A stretch of DNA of 64,000 nucleotides from Microbacterium sp. LWH11-1.2. Lineage in GTDB: Bacteria; Actinomycetota; Actinomycetes; Actinomycetales; Microbacteriaceae. Positions 33,373 through 39,849 of the stretch are shown piece by piece; positions within the stretch are counted from its first letter, which is position 1; each line of letters starts with the position of its first letter. Made by a program: the position numbers and the translations under genes. The stretch lies in contig NZ_CP151636.1 in assembly GCF_038397745.1 (NCBI RefSeq), positions 2,108,001 through 2,172,000 of the forward strand, read 5' to 3'. The notes below the pieces were generated by a model that had not been told where the DNA came from, did not search any database, and saw only the letters and a list, made by a program, of their open reading frames with translations.

Positions 33373-33459
33373 GGCGGTGACGGCGGGATTCGAACCCGCG
33401 GTTGCTTGCACAACACACGCTTTCCAAGCGTGCTCCTTCGGCCGCTCGGACACGTCACC
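33372..33459 (-). tRNA. tRNA-Ser (GGA anticodon)
   Basis: Read on the minus strand, the acceptor stem GGTGACG/CGTCACC pairs fully, the anticodon stem-loop is CACGCTTGGAAAGCGTG (anticodon GGA), a long variable arm typical of serine tRNAs follows, and the T-loop is GGTTCGAATCC. The discriminator G and an encoded CCA end the gene. Confidence 0.96.
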
Positions 33460-33510
33460 AGGAACAACCTGTTCATCTTATCCGATCGGCCGGGTGCCGA
33501 GTGACCGCGT

Positions 33511-33867
33511 CTATGCGGCGGGGATCTCCTCGATGCGGTGATAGACGGGCAGGCCGCGCTCGAGGGCGATGGCGACGTCGTTGTCGGCGCCGGCGGATTC
33601 CCCCGGAAGCCGCAGCACCGCATCGCAGTGATCGAGCAGTCGTGCGGCCGTCTCGTACATCACGTCGTGCTGCGCTGTCTCCGCCTCGTCGAGGCCGCGC
33701 AGGGTCGGGAGGGCGACCCATTCGCCGATCATCGGCACGTGGCCGAGGCGGTGGATGGGAGCGGCGGCGGTCTCCAGGCGTTCGAGGTTGCGAGCGATCG
33801 CGGCGGGGTCGCCGTCGGTGCCGGATCGGTAGGGACCGGCGATCAGGATCAGGAGTGGCTTCTTCAT
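33511..33867 (-). CDS. DUF4406/nucleoside deoxyribosyltransferase-like protein
   Basis: A 118-residue protein. The N terminus KKPLLILIAGPYRSGTDGDPAAIARNLERLETAA and the later DHCDAVLRLPGESAGADNDVAIALERGLPVY match the nucleoside 2-deoxyribosyltransferase-like fold (IAGPY at the start, G-S/A-x-D-x-E/D in the C half). ATG 33867 has no ribosome site but sits 7 bases downstream of a TACAGT -10-like hexamer, so a leaderless mRNA is likely. It is divergent from a DeoR-type regulator. Nucleotide or nucleoside metabolism is possible but not shown. Confidence 0.72.
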   Translation of the reverse strand: MKKPLLILIAGPYRSGTDGDPAAIARNLERLETAAAPIHRLGHVPMIGEWVALPTLRGLDEAETAQHDVMYETAARLLDHCDAVLRLPGESAGADNDVAIALERGLPVYHRIEEIPAA

Positions 33868-33923
33868 GGGGGACACTGTAGCGTTAACTGTGCAAGATCA
33901 TGCAACAACAGGAAGAAGTGCGG

Positions 33924-34643
33924 ATGCTGGGTGCGCAGCGCAAGGAACATCTCCTCGGACTCCTCGCCGCTGAGGGGCGTGTCGTCGCGAAGACGGCGGC
34001 GGCCGAGCTGGGAGTGTCCGAGGATTCGATCCGGCGAGATCTCCGCGAGCTCGCCGACGCGGGGCAGTGCATCCGCGTCTACGGCGGAGCGCTGCCCGTG
34101 CCGGCGGCCGACGCGCCCGTGGCCCAGCGTCTGGGTGTGGCGAGCGAGAGCAAGGAGCGGGTCGCCAGGGCGGCTGTCGCGTTGATCCGCCCGACGTCGA
34201 CGATCATCCTGGATGCCGGGACGACGACCTTGGCGATGGCGCGCATGCTTCCGCACGGTGCGAGCCTGACCGTGATCACTCCGAGTCCCGCCGTGGCGCT
34301 GGCGGCGCTGGAGCATTCGAGCGCTCGCGTGCTGATGGTCGGTGGGGACCTCAGCCGGCACTCGGCGGTGGCCGGCGGCGCTCTCGCCCAGGAGGCGATC
34401 GCCCGGCTCGCCGCCGACATCTTCTTCCTCGGCGTCACGGGGATCCACGAGACGCACGGCTTGACGACCGGCGAACTCGACGATGCGGTGACGAAGCGGG
34501 CTCTCGCCGTTCGCAGCGCAGAGGTCTTCGTGCTCGGCAGCGCAGAGAAGATCGGCGCGGTGTCGCGCTTCCCGGTGCTCGGGATCGACGAGATCTCCGG
34601 GGTGATCGTCGACCCGCAGGGCCCGGGATTCCGCGCCGTCTGA
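33924..34643 (+). CDS. DeoR/GlpR-family transcriptional regulator
   Basis: A 239-residue regulator. The N-terminal DeoR helix-turn-helix is LGAQRKEHLLGLLAAEGRVVAKTAAAELGVSEDSIRRDLRELADAGQCIRVYGGALPV. The effector domain is DeoR C-terminal/phosphosugar-binding type: STIILDAGTTTLAMARML and FLGVTGIHETHGLTTGELDDAVTKRAL. ATG 33924 gives the family's usual start and follows AGGAAG; an in-frame ATG at 33900 lacks one. It may control the divergent DUF4406 gene. It lies just upstream of the daptide cluster but is not clearly part of it. Confidence 0.85.
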   Translation: MLGAQRKEHLLGLLAAEGRVVAKTAAAELGVSEDSIRRDLRELADAGQCIRVYGGALPVPAADAPVAQRLGVASESKERVARAAVALIRPTSTIILDAGTTTLAMARMLPHGASLTVITPSPAVALAALEHSSARVLMVGGDLSRHSAVAGGALAQEAIARLAADIFFLGVTGIHETHGLTTGELDDAVTKRALAVRSAEVFVLGSAEKIGAVSRFPVLGIDEISGVIVDPQGPGFRAV

Positions 34644-34815
34644 GGCTGATTCAACGCTCACTTTTCCTCCACAGCGGGGGCACGGCTGAAATATTGCACT
34701 CGGTGGAGTAATCCGTTTACCCTCAGGTGAGGACATAAGGTCCTCGCATGGGGATGCAAAAGAGTCGACCGGATGATGTCTTCACTGCCTCCTCGGTGCA
34801 TCTTCTGGGGGACGA
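34644..34815 (+). promoter_or_regulatory. Upstream region of the daptide cluster with a possible promoter
   Basis: The gap before the first small ORF is visibly more AT-rich than its surroundings. TTGCAC (34694-34699) and TTACCC (34717-34722) with a 17-base spacer are a possible sigma70-type promoter. A short interrupted ORF in another frame (34773-35009) has no ribosome site and is not called. No operator palindrome stands out. Confidence 0.35.
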
Positions 34816-35019
34816 ATGGACATGGGATCAGCGTGGTCGACGGGGCGTCGTCAACGTACCGCGACAGCTGTCGCGCCGGACCTGAACGGCCGACGGCCGG
34901 TGGTCGACTTCGTCACAGCGCCGGTACCACCGCAGGATCCTCCGGTCGACTCCTTCCCGACGGCGCACTCCGACAGGTCGGCCGGAGCACACCGCGAGGA
35001 GGCGTCTGATGCGAAGTGA
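34816..35019 (+). CDS. Small ORF at the head of the daptide operon, function unknown
   Basis: A 67-residue ORF with a good ribosome site (TGGGGGACGA before the ATG). Its stop codon overlaps the start of the recognition-protein gene (ATGCGAAGTGA), which would couple their translation. The product is Pro-, Arg- and Asp-rich without hydrophobic helix or known motif (ends in HREEASDAK). It does not end in Thr and lacks the precursor leader motif, so it is not a fourth precursor. It may be a small accessory protein, or only a translated leader that feeds ribosomes to the next gene. Confidence 0.45.
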   Translation: MDMGSAWSTGRRQRTATAVAPDLNGRRPVVDFVTAPVPPQDPPVDSFPTAHSDRSAGAHREEASDAK

Positions 35020-36058
35020 CGAAAGGGTGACTGACCTGGAAGTCGTCGGGGCACGGGCGCTTCGCGAATGGATCACCGGACGCTGTGAGGAGTACTCGCA
35101 GGTAATCCTCGTGGAGCGCGGAGCCGCCGCAGCGGACATCGACGACGTGGCCGGCCGCGATGATGTGGTCCTTCTGCCGATGGCCGGCGAACCGTACAAC
35201 GGACGGGCCCGCGCCGTTCGCTACAGCGGAGCGTTGGACGAGATCGGCGACGAGCTGTTCTTCGGAGAGCGTTCGGTCGAGCTTCAGGACTACGTCTCCG
35301 CGGCGTTCGTCCAGATTCTCGGACCGACGGCGGTGTGCCTCGTCGACCTGCCCGGCTGGTACGCCTTCCTGGCTGATGCGGAAATCGCTCGGGAGACCGG
35401 GGTCTTTCCGTCTGCGTTGATCGATCCTCGCGTGATCCTCGGGGATCGCACTGCCCTGGCGAAGCCCGATGAGCGGGCGGCTCCGAGCGCCCTCAGAGTG
35501 CGCTCGGACGGCAGAGTCAGCGTCGGTCTCCGGGGTGAGGTCATCGGCAGCGTCGACGATCTTCGTGCCCTGCTCTCCGTCCCTCTGCCTCGCATCGCGG
35601 CGCTGGGAGGCATCGCGCCGCGCGATGAGCTCACGGCCGACCTGACCAGCCGCGGCTGGATCGGACGCTACCTCGACGCGACGGATCTCATCAAAATGCT
35701 CCAGCTCGGAAACGGGGGCGCCAAGATGGCGGGCTTCGGCTGGGAGCTCGTCGAGGACGGACGCGCCGACGCCGAACCGCTGATGTCGGATCCGTTCCTG
35801 CTGGAGACCAGCGACGGCTTCCTTCTCGCCGACACCGGAACCCTGCGCCGTCAGCTGCTCTCGCCGGTCACGGCCACGGTGGTCGCCATCCTCCAGACCT
35901 CGAGCGCGCCCGAGGTCGCGGCAGAGCGCATCACGCGACTGCTGGGTACGACAGCCTCTGACGCGAGCAGGCTGTGCATCGATGCCGTCGGCGCGCTCGA
36001 CGTCCACTTCGGCAGGCGAGCCGACTCGTCGATTCCGACATCGGGAACGCGCGGGTGA
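35009..36058 (+). CDS. mpaB: Daptide RiPP recognition protein (MpaB-like)
   Basis: A 349-residue soluble protein starting at ATG behind a strong GAGGAGG. It has no catalytic motif that I recognise. The last ~90 residues (PFLLETSDGFLLADTGTLRRQLLSPVTATVVAIL, then APEVAAERITRLLG) look like a PqqD-type winged-helix RiPP recognition element. By position, as first large gene of a cluster with aminotransferase, dehydrogenase, methyltransferase and Thr-ending precursors, it corresponds to MpaB of the daptide clusters. It would bind the precursor leader and present the C-terminal Thr to the modifying enzymes. Its stop overlaps the next start as GTGA. Confidence 0.8.
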   Translation: MRSDERVTDLEVVGARALREWITGRCEEYSQVILVERGAAAADIDDVAGRDDVVLLPMAGEPYNGRARAVRYSGALDEIGDELFFGERSVELQDYVSAAFVQILGPTAVCLVDLPGWYAFLADAEIARETGVFPSALIDPRVILGDRTALAKPDERAAPSALRVRSDGRVSVGLRGEVIGSVDDLRALLSVPLPRIAALGGIAPRDELTADLTSRGWIGRYLDATDLIKMLQLGNGGAKMAGFGWELVEDGRADAEPLMSDPFLLETSDGFLLADTGTLRRQLLSPVTATVVAILQTSSAPEVAAERITRLLGTTASDASRLCIDAVGALDVHFGRRADSSIPTSGTRG

Positions 36059-37314
36059 GCGCCCTGCATGCGCTCTGGGCCTCGATGCTCCCAGCCGACA
36101 CGACCTTCACGCAAGATCGAGTCGCTGTCGGCGCCGCTGGGCATCGGATCGACTTCGCCGACGGCTCCTCGCGCCTCTGCGCGACGAGCGGACTATGGAA
36201 CGTTCCGCTCGGTTTCGGCAATCCGGCGGTCGCCGATGCCGTGAGCAGGGCCGCCCACGACGCGTCCTACCTGACTCTGTTCCGCGCGTCGCATCAGTAC
36301 GCGGAGGCCGCCGCTGAGGCACTCGTGGAGCTCGCGAACCCGACGAGGTACAGCCGCGTCATCTTCTCCACGTCGGGCGGAGCGGCGAATGACGCCGCGA
36401 TGAAGCTGGCGCGTCAGTACTGGGCGCAGAAAGCGGCTCGATCCCGCTCGCTCGTCGTGGGTCTGAAGGGCAGCTATCACGGCACGATGTACGGCAGCCA
36501 TGCGCTGAGCGGCGACGATCTCCTTCAATCCGCCTACGCCGTCGACCGTAGATCGGTGAGACATGTCGCTCACTCCGATGACGGAGAGGAACTCGAAACG
36601 CTGCTGAAGCGTGAGGGGGCCAGGGTCGCGTCTGTCGTCGTCGAGCCGGTCCTGGGCAGCGGAGCGCACGCGCTGTCCGATGCGTTCGTGGATCGTCTGC
36701 TGGCTCTACGAGAGGAGTACGGGTTCCTGATCGTCGCGGATGAGGTCGCCACGGGTTTCGGTCGCACAGGCACGATGCTCGCCACCGATGTGTGGGCCGC
36801 CGCTCCCGACGTTCTCCTGCTCTCGAAGGCGTTGACGAACGGCGCCATGGGCGCCGCGGCGCTCCTGGTGGGTTCTCGTGTCGCATCCGAGTTCGCGCGC
36901 GGCGGGTGGACCTTCGTCCACGGTGAGACGCAGGCGGGAACGCCGGCGTGCGCCGCGGCCATCATCGCGGTGATCGAGGAACTGCGCCGCATCGACGTGC
37001 AGTCGACCGCGCGGGCGCTCGCGACGGGCCTGTGGGAGATGGCGACGTCGTTGAAGGCCGAGGGTCTGGTCGCTGAGGTGACGGGCCGCGGTTGCTTCGT
37101 GGGACTCGGGCTTCGCAACCCCGATGACAGCCTCCTCTCGGCGAATGAGGTCCTTCGAGTCGTCTCCGCCATCGCAGAGAGCGGCGTTCTGGTTCAGCCC
37201 GGGCCCAGTTCCGTCGAGCTGATCCCGGCGTACGGATTCACAGCCGCGGAGCTCCTCCAGACGGATACGGCTGTGCGCGCGGGGCTGGCGCGCGCAGCGG
37301 AGTCGGCAGCATGA
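36055..37314 (+). CDS. mpaD: Daptide biosynthesis class III aminotransferase (MpaD-like)
   Basis: A 419-residue PLP enzyme of aminotransferase class III. Motifs are VIFSTSGGAANDAAMKLARQYW (the phosphate-binding SGGAAND region), YHGTMYGSHALSG, IVADEVATGFGRTG (PLP-ring Asp) and LLLSKALTNGAMG with the Schiff-base lysine at residue 258. The GTG at 36055 overlaps the upstream stop; an earlier ATG would extend far into mpaB. In daptides this type of enzyme converts the C-terminal ketone left by oxidative decarboxylation of Thr into an amine, giving the second amino terminus. The gene overlaps mpaC by 4 bases. Confidence 0.88.
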   Translation: MSALHALWASMLPADTTFTQDRVAVGAAGHRIDFADGSSRLCATSGLWNVPLGFGNPAVADAVSRAAHDASYLTLFRASHQYAEAAAEALVELANPTRYSRVIFSTSGGAANDAAMKLARQYWAQKAARSRSLVVGLKGSYHGTMYGSHALSGDDLLQSAYAVDRRSVRHVAHSDDGEELETLLKREGARVASVVVEPVLGSGAHALSDAFVDRLLALREEYGFLIVADEVATGFGRTGTMLATDVWAAAPDVLLLSKALTNGAMGAAALLVGSRVASEFARGGWTFVHGETQAGTPACAAAIIAVIEELRRIDVQSTARALATGLWEMATSLKAEGLVAEVTGRGCFVGLGLRNPDDSLLSANEVLRVVSAIAESGVLVQPGPSSVELIPAYGFTAAELLQTDTAVRAGLARAAESAA

Positions 37315-38495
37315 CCCCCGAGTTCACGGGTCGGGTTCCGACGCTCTGGCACGGGCGAGGGGTCGCGCGTCAGGTGACGAGACGCCTGACCGCCGGGCGT
37401 GAGACCCTCGTGATCGCAGATTCCGCGATCACGGTCCCCGTCCTGATCGCCGGCTCGGCGAGGATGGTGAGGCTGGACGCGCGCTCGATCGACGTCACCA
37501 CTGTCGTCACGATCGCGCAGGAGATCGTACGTCGGCCACCGAGCATCATCGTGGCGATCGGTGGAGGCAGCATCCTCGACGCCACCAAGATCGCCGCTCT
37601 GGCGCTCGCCGGGGGGCGCGTCTTCGATTATGCGGTCGGGCACGCGTCGAGGTTCGCGCTGACACTGCTGCCCGATGCGCCACCTCCCATCGAGATCGTC
37701 GCCGTGCCGACGACCATCGGCACGTCGTCGGAGACGAACAGCGTCGGCATCCTCAGGAACGACAGCGGCTACCGGCTCATCGTCGGGCGCCTCCTGCGAC
37801 CGCGCCACGCCATCATCGATCCGGACAATCTGAGCTCTCTCACGCGTGCCGCAGTGAGAGAGGGGGCGATCGAGGCATTCCTCCGTCTGGCCGGAGTGTC
37901 GACGAGCGAGCGGCGCAGCACCAGGGCGAAAGGCGACGCTGTCCTTCTCGCCCGGGCGCTTCTCGAGACGGCCTCGTACGACGAGGGCTCCGCTGCGGGA
38001 CGGCTGCGTCTCGCCCGATTGAGCGCGGCCACGCAGCGCAGCGCCGCACTCCGTGGCGACGACCCGTTCGGCGCCCGTCACTGGTACCTGGCGAACGAGG
38101 TCGCCTTCGCGCTCGGGGCTCGCAAGATGGTCGCCACGGCGGCGGTCATCGCCGCGGTATGGCGTCGAATCTGCGCAGGCGACTCCCGATGGGGAGACCG
38201 GGAGAGTCTTGAGGACTTCTGGGAGAGGGGCACGAGCGGGTCGGGACTGCCGCGCGAACCGGTGGCCGGAATCGCATCCCTCGTCGACCAGTGGGAGATC
38301 CCGCTTCCGCCGACTCCGACCGCGGACGTCCTCAGCCGCATCTCCTCCGCCACAGAGAAGTCATGGGGGTCTCGCCAGCCGATGCTTCGCGATCTCGCGT
38401 CAGACGACTTCCGCGATGTGCTCCGCGATTCCCGCTGGAGTGCTCAGCCGGTCGGCAACGCATGCCGACCTTCGGAACCACTTCGGAGGAGGTGA
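37311..38495 (+). CDS. mpaC: Daptide biosynthesis dehydrogenase of the iron-ADH fold (MpaC-like)
   Basis: A 394-residue protein of the iron-containing alcohol dehydrogenase superfamily, with the dinucleotide motif GGGSILD at 84-90 and the preceding RRPPSIIVAI strand. In daptide clusters this enzyme is responsible for oxidation of the C-terminal Thr side chain with loss of CO2. Unusually, all metal ligands known from FucO-type enzymes appear replaced: the Asp and His of the DALTHAIE motif correspond to Ala181 and Gly185 (REGAIEAF), and the two later His to Asn262 and Thr276 (ANEVAFALGARKMVATA). So a metal-independent mechanism, or a different ligand set, is likely. It ends 5 bases before the first precursor gene. 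Confidence 0.85.
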   Translation: MTPEFTGRVPTLWHGRGVARQVTRRLTAGRETLVIADSAITVPVLIAGSARMVRLDARSIDVTTVVTIAQEIVRRPPSIIVAIGGGSILDATKIAALALAGGRVFDYAVGHASRFALTLLPDAPPPIEIVAVPTTIGTSSETNSVGILRNDSGYRLIVGRLLRPRHAIIDPDNLSSLTRAAVREGAIEAFLRLAGVSTSERRSTRAKGDAVLLARALLETASYDEGSAAGRLRLARLSAATQRSAALRGDDPFGARHWYLANEVAFALGARKMVATAAVIAAVWRRICAGDSRWGDRESLEDFWERGTSGSGLPREPVAGIASLVDQWEIPLPPTPTADVLSRISSATEKSWGSRQPMLRDLASDDFRDVLRDSRWSAQPVGNACRPSEPLRRR

Positions 38496-38500
38496 ATTGA

Positions 38501-38635
38501 ATGAACAGCAACGTTGAAATGCAGATCCATTTCCAGGAACTGGACGAGATGGAGGCCCCGAGCTGGGAGAGCTTCTACAAGGGCACGATCAGTGCGCTGG
38601 TTCTCATCGGCGCCGCCGCGGCCATCGCGACATGA
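38501..38635 (+). CDS. mpaA1: Daptide precursor peptide 1
   Basis: A 44-residue peptide behind an exceptionally strong ribosome site (GGAGGAGGTGA, overlapping the mpaC stop). Its leader holds the shared motif IHFQELDEMEAP at residues 9-20. The C-terminal core (about residue 21 on) is a hydrophobic helix-former (GTISALVLIGAAAAIAT) and ends in Thr44, the residue converted to the diamine in daptides. It shares the end GAAAAIAT/GGAAAIAT with precursor 3. Leader cleavage near Pro20 is likely but not shown by sequence. Confidence 0.92.
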   Translation: MNSNVEMQIHFQELDEMEAPSWESFYKGTISALVLIGAAAAIAT

Positions 38636-38675
38636 TCTCGGCGATCGAAGGATTCGAACGAGGAAAGGAATGAGC

Positions 38676-38801
38676 ATGCGAACTGCAGCACCGAAGCTCG
38701 AGTTCACGGAGCTCGAGGCCATGGAGGCGCTGAATGACACCGATGACTTCATGCGCGGCTTCGCCGTGGGCGTCATCATCGGGATTCTCGCTCTGACGTA
38801 G
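38676..38801 (+). CDS. mpaA2: Daptide precursor peptide 2
   Basis: A 41-residue peptide. An alternative in-frame ATG at 38670 would give 43 residues; 38676 is preferred because AAAGGA lies 6 bases upstream of it. The leader motif LEFTELEAMEA matches the other two precursors. The core (NDTDDFMRGFAVGVIIGILALT) is hydrophobic and ends in Thr. Its core is distinct from those of precursors 1 and 3, which suggests a multi-component product rather than a duplicate. Confidence 0.92.
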   Translation: MRTAAPKLEFTELEAMEALNDTDDFMRGFAVGVIIGILALT

Positions 38802-38837
38802 GAAGAGCATTCACAAGGTTGACCCAGGAGGTAGGAA

Positions 38838-38957
38838 TTGCAGACAGAGACGCTGGACTTCATCGAACTCGAACAGCTTGACGCACCTCTCGAATGGTGG
38901 GAGCACGCGAGCTACATCATCGCCATCATCGGCGGTGCCGCAGCGATCGCGACCTGA
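38838..38957 (+). CDS. mpaA3: Daptide precursor peptide 3 (TTG start)
   Basis: A 39-residue peptide starting at TTG, supported by AGGAGGT 5 bases upstream; there is no in-frame ATG or GTG that would keep the leader. The leader motif is LDFIELEQLDAP (residues 6-17), and the core LEWWEHASYIIAIIGGAAAIAT ends in Thr39. Its last residues match precursor 1. The rare start codon and small size explain why automated calling can miss it. Confidence 0.9.
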   Translation: MQTETLDFIELEQLDAPLEWWEHASYIIAIIGGAAAIAT

Positions 38958-38959
38958 AC

Positions 38960-38995
38960 ATCGGGTGCGGGCGCAACACCGCGCCCGCACCCGAT
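38960..38995 (+). terminator. Strong hairpin after the daptide precursor genes
   Basis: ATCGGGTGCGGGCGC and GCGCCCGCACCCGAT form a perfect 15-bp stem with an AACACC loop, starting 2 bases after the third precursor stop. It precedes mpaM by 26 bases. It probably causes partial termination or stabilises the 3' end of the upstream RNA, so that precursors are made in excess over the downstream enzymes. Confidence 0.85.
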
Positions 38996-39021
38996 CCTTC
39001 CCATTGAAAGGTGAGGTGTGC

Positions 39022-39849
39022 ATGTCACGACTGATTACCGATGCCATGGCGGCGCGACTCGACATGGCCGGTGCGGTCCCCAAGGAGCAGGACCTGTACG
39101 CGGGTACCGGCACCGACTTCTATGAACGGCTGGTCGGGCCCGACCGAGCAGAGATTCGAGAAGTGTTGGCGCTTGCGAGAAACTCCGCGGATCCGATTCT
39201 CGATATCGCGGCGGGTACCGGGAGATTGACCGTCCCGCTCGTGAGATCCGGACGACGGGTGACCGCGATCGATCTTTCCGACGACATGCTCCGCCACCTT
39301 CGACGCGCATTGCCCGACCACCCGATGCTGGATTGTGCTGTCGCGGACATGCGCGACTTCGCGTTGGCGGGTCGATTCGGGCTCATCATCATCGGTGCGA
39401 CGTCGATCACCCTGCTCGATCGCATAGGGAGATCGCGTCTCTACGCGAACGTGCGGCGCCACCTCGCGGCCGACGGCGTCTTCGCCTTCACCATCGCGGG
39501 AGGTATCTCTGCGGAGGGCCTCTCGGAGTCCAGAGACCAGGAGATCAGGGTGCCCGGGCCTGACGGAGACGAGATCTACCTCTTCTCCCAGCAGATCGAA
39601 GACGGCGGCGCGGTGCGCGTCGTCAACTGGGTGCGGGCCTCCGACGTGACGGAGGGCGGCGAAGTCACCGTCCTCACCAGCCGACTGCGGGTGCTCGACC
39701 ACGATATCCTCTCGCAGGAGCTCATCGAAGCCGGCTTCGACCCACCTGCCGTCTCTCCGGTGCGAACGCACCACGGAGCGGACATCCTCCTTCTCACGAC
39801 GTCGTGGGCGGGACCGCCGGAAGTGGTGGATGACGATGCCGCTCACTAG
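39022..39849 (+). CDS. mpaM: Daptide biosynthesis SAM methyltransferase (MpaM-like)
   Basis: A 275-residue class I methyltransferase. The SAM-binding motif I is ILDIAAGTGRLT at 59-70, followed by VTAIDLSDDMLRHLRR (acidic Asp for ribose) and FGLIIIGATSITLLD. ATG 39022 follows GGTGAGG. In daptides this enzyme dimethylates the new C-terminal amine made by the aminotransferase. It ends in overlap with mpaP. Confidence 0.9.
   Translation: MSRLITDAMAARLDMAGAVPKEQDLYAGTGTDFYERLVGPDRAEIREVLALARNSADPILDIAAGTGRLTVPLVRSGRRVTAIDLSDDMLRHLRRALPDHPMLDCAVADMRDFALAGRFGLIIIGATSITLLDRIGRSRLYANVRRHLAADGVFAFTIAGGISAEGLSESRDQEIRVPGPDGDEIYLFSQQIEDGGAVRVVNWVRASDVTEGGEVTVLTSRLRVLDHDILSQELIEAGFDPPAVSPVRTHHGADILLLTTSWAGPPEVVDDDAAH

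Noticed and set aside
33884..33906. Operator for the DeoR-type regulator (TGCA-N6-TGCA)
   Set aside because: The half-sites are only four bases and the flanks are not symmetric, so it cannot be told from chance.
33372..34816. Possible integration of the daptide cluster at tRNA-Ser
   Set aside because: No integrase, no duplicated tRNA 3' end near 43.7 kb, and two ordinary genes lie between the tRNA and the cluster.
34773..35009. A 78-codon ORF at the head of the daptide cluster
   Set aside because: No ribosome site and no continuity with mpaB; the overlapping ORF 34816-35019 has better start signals.
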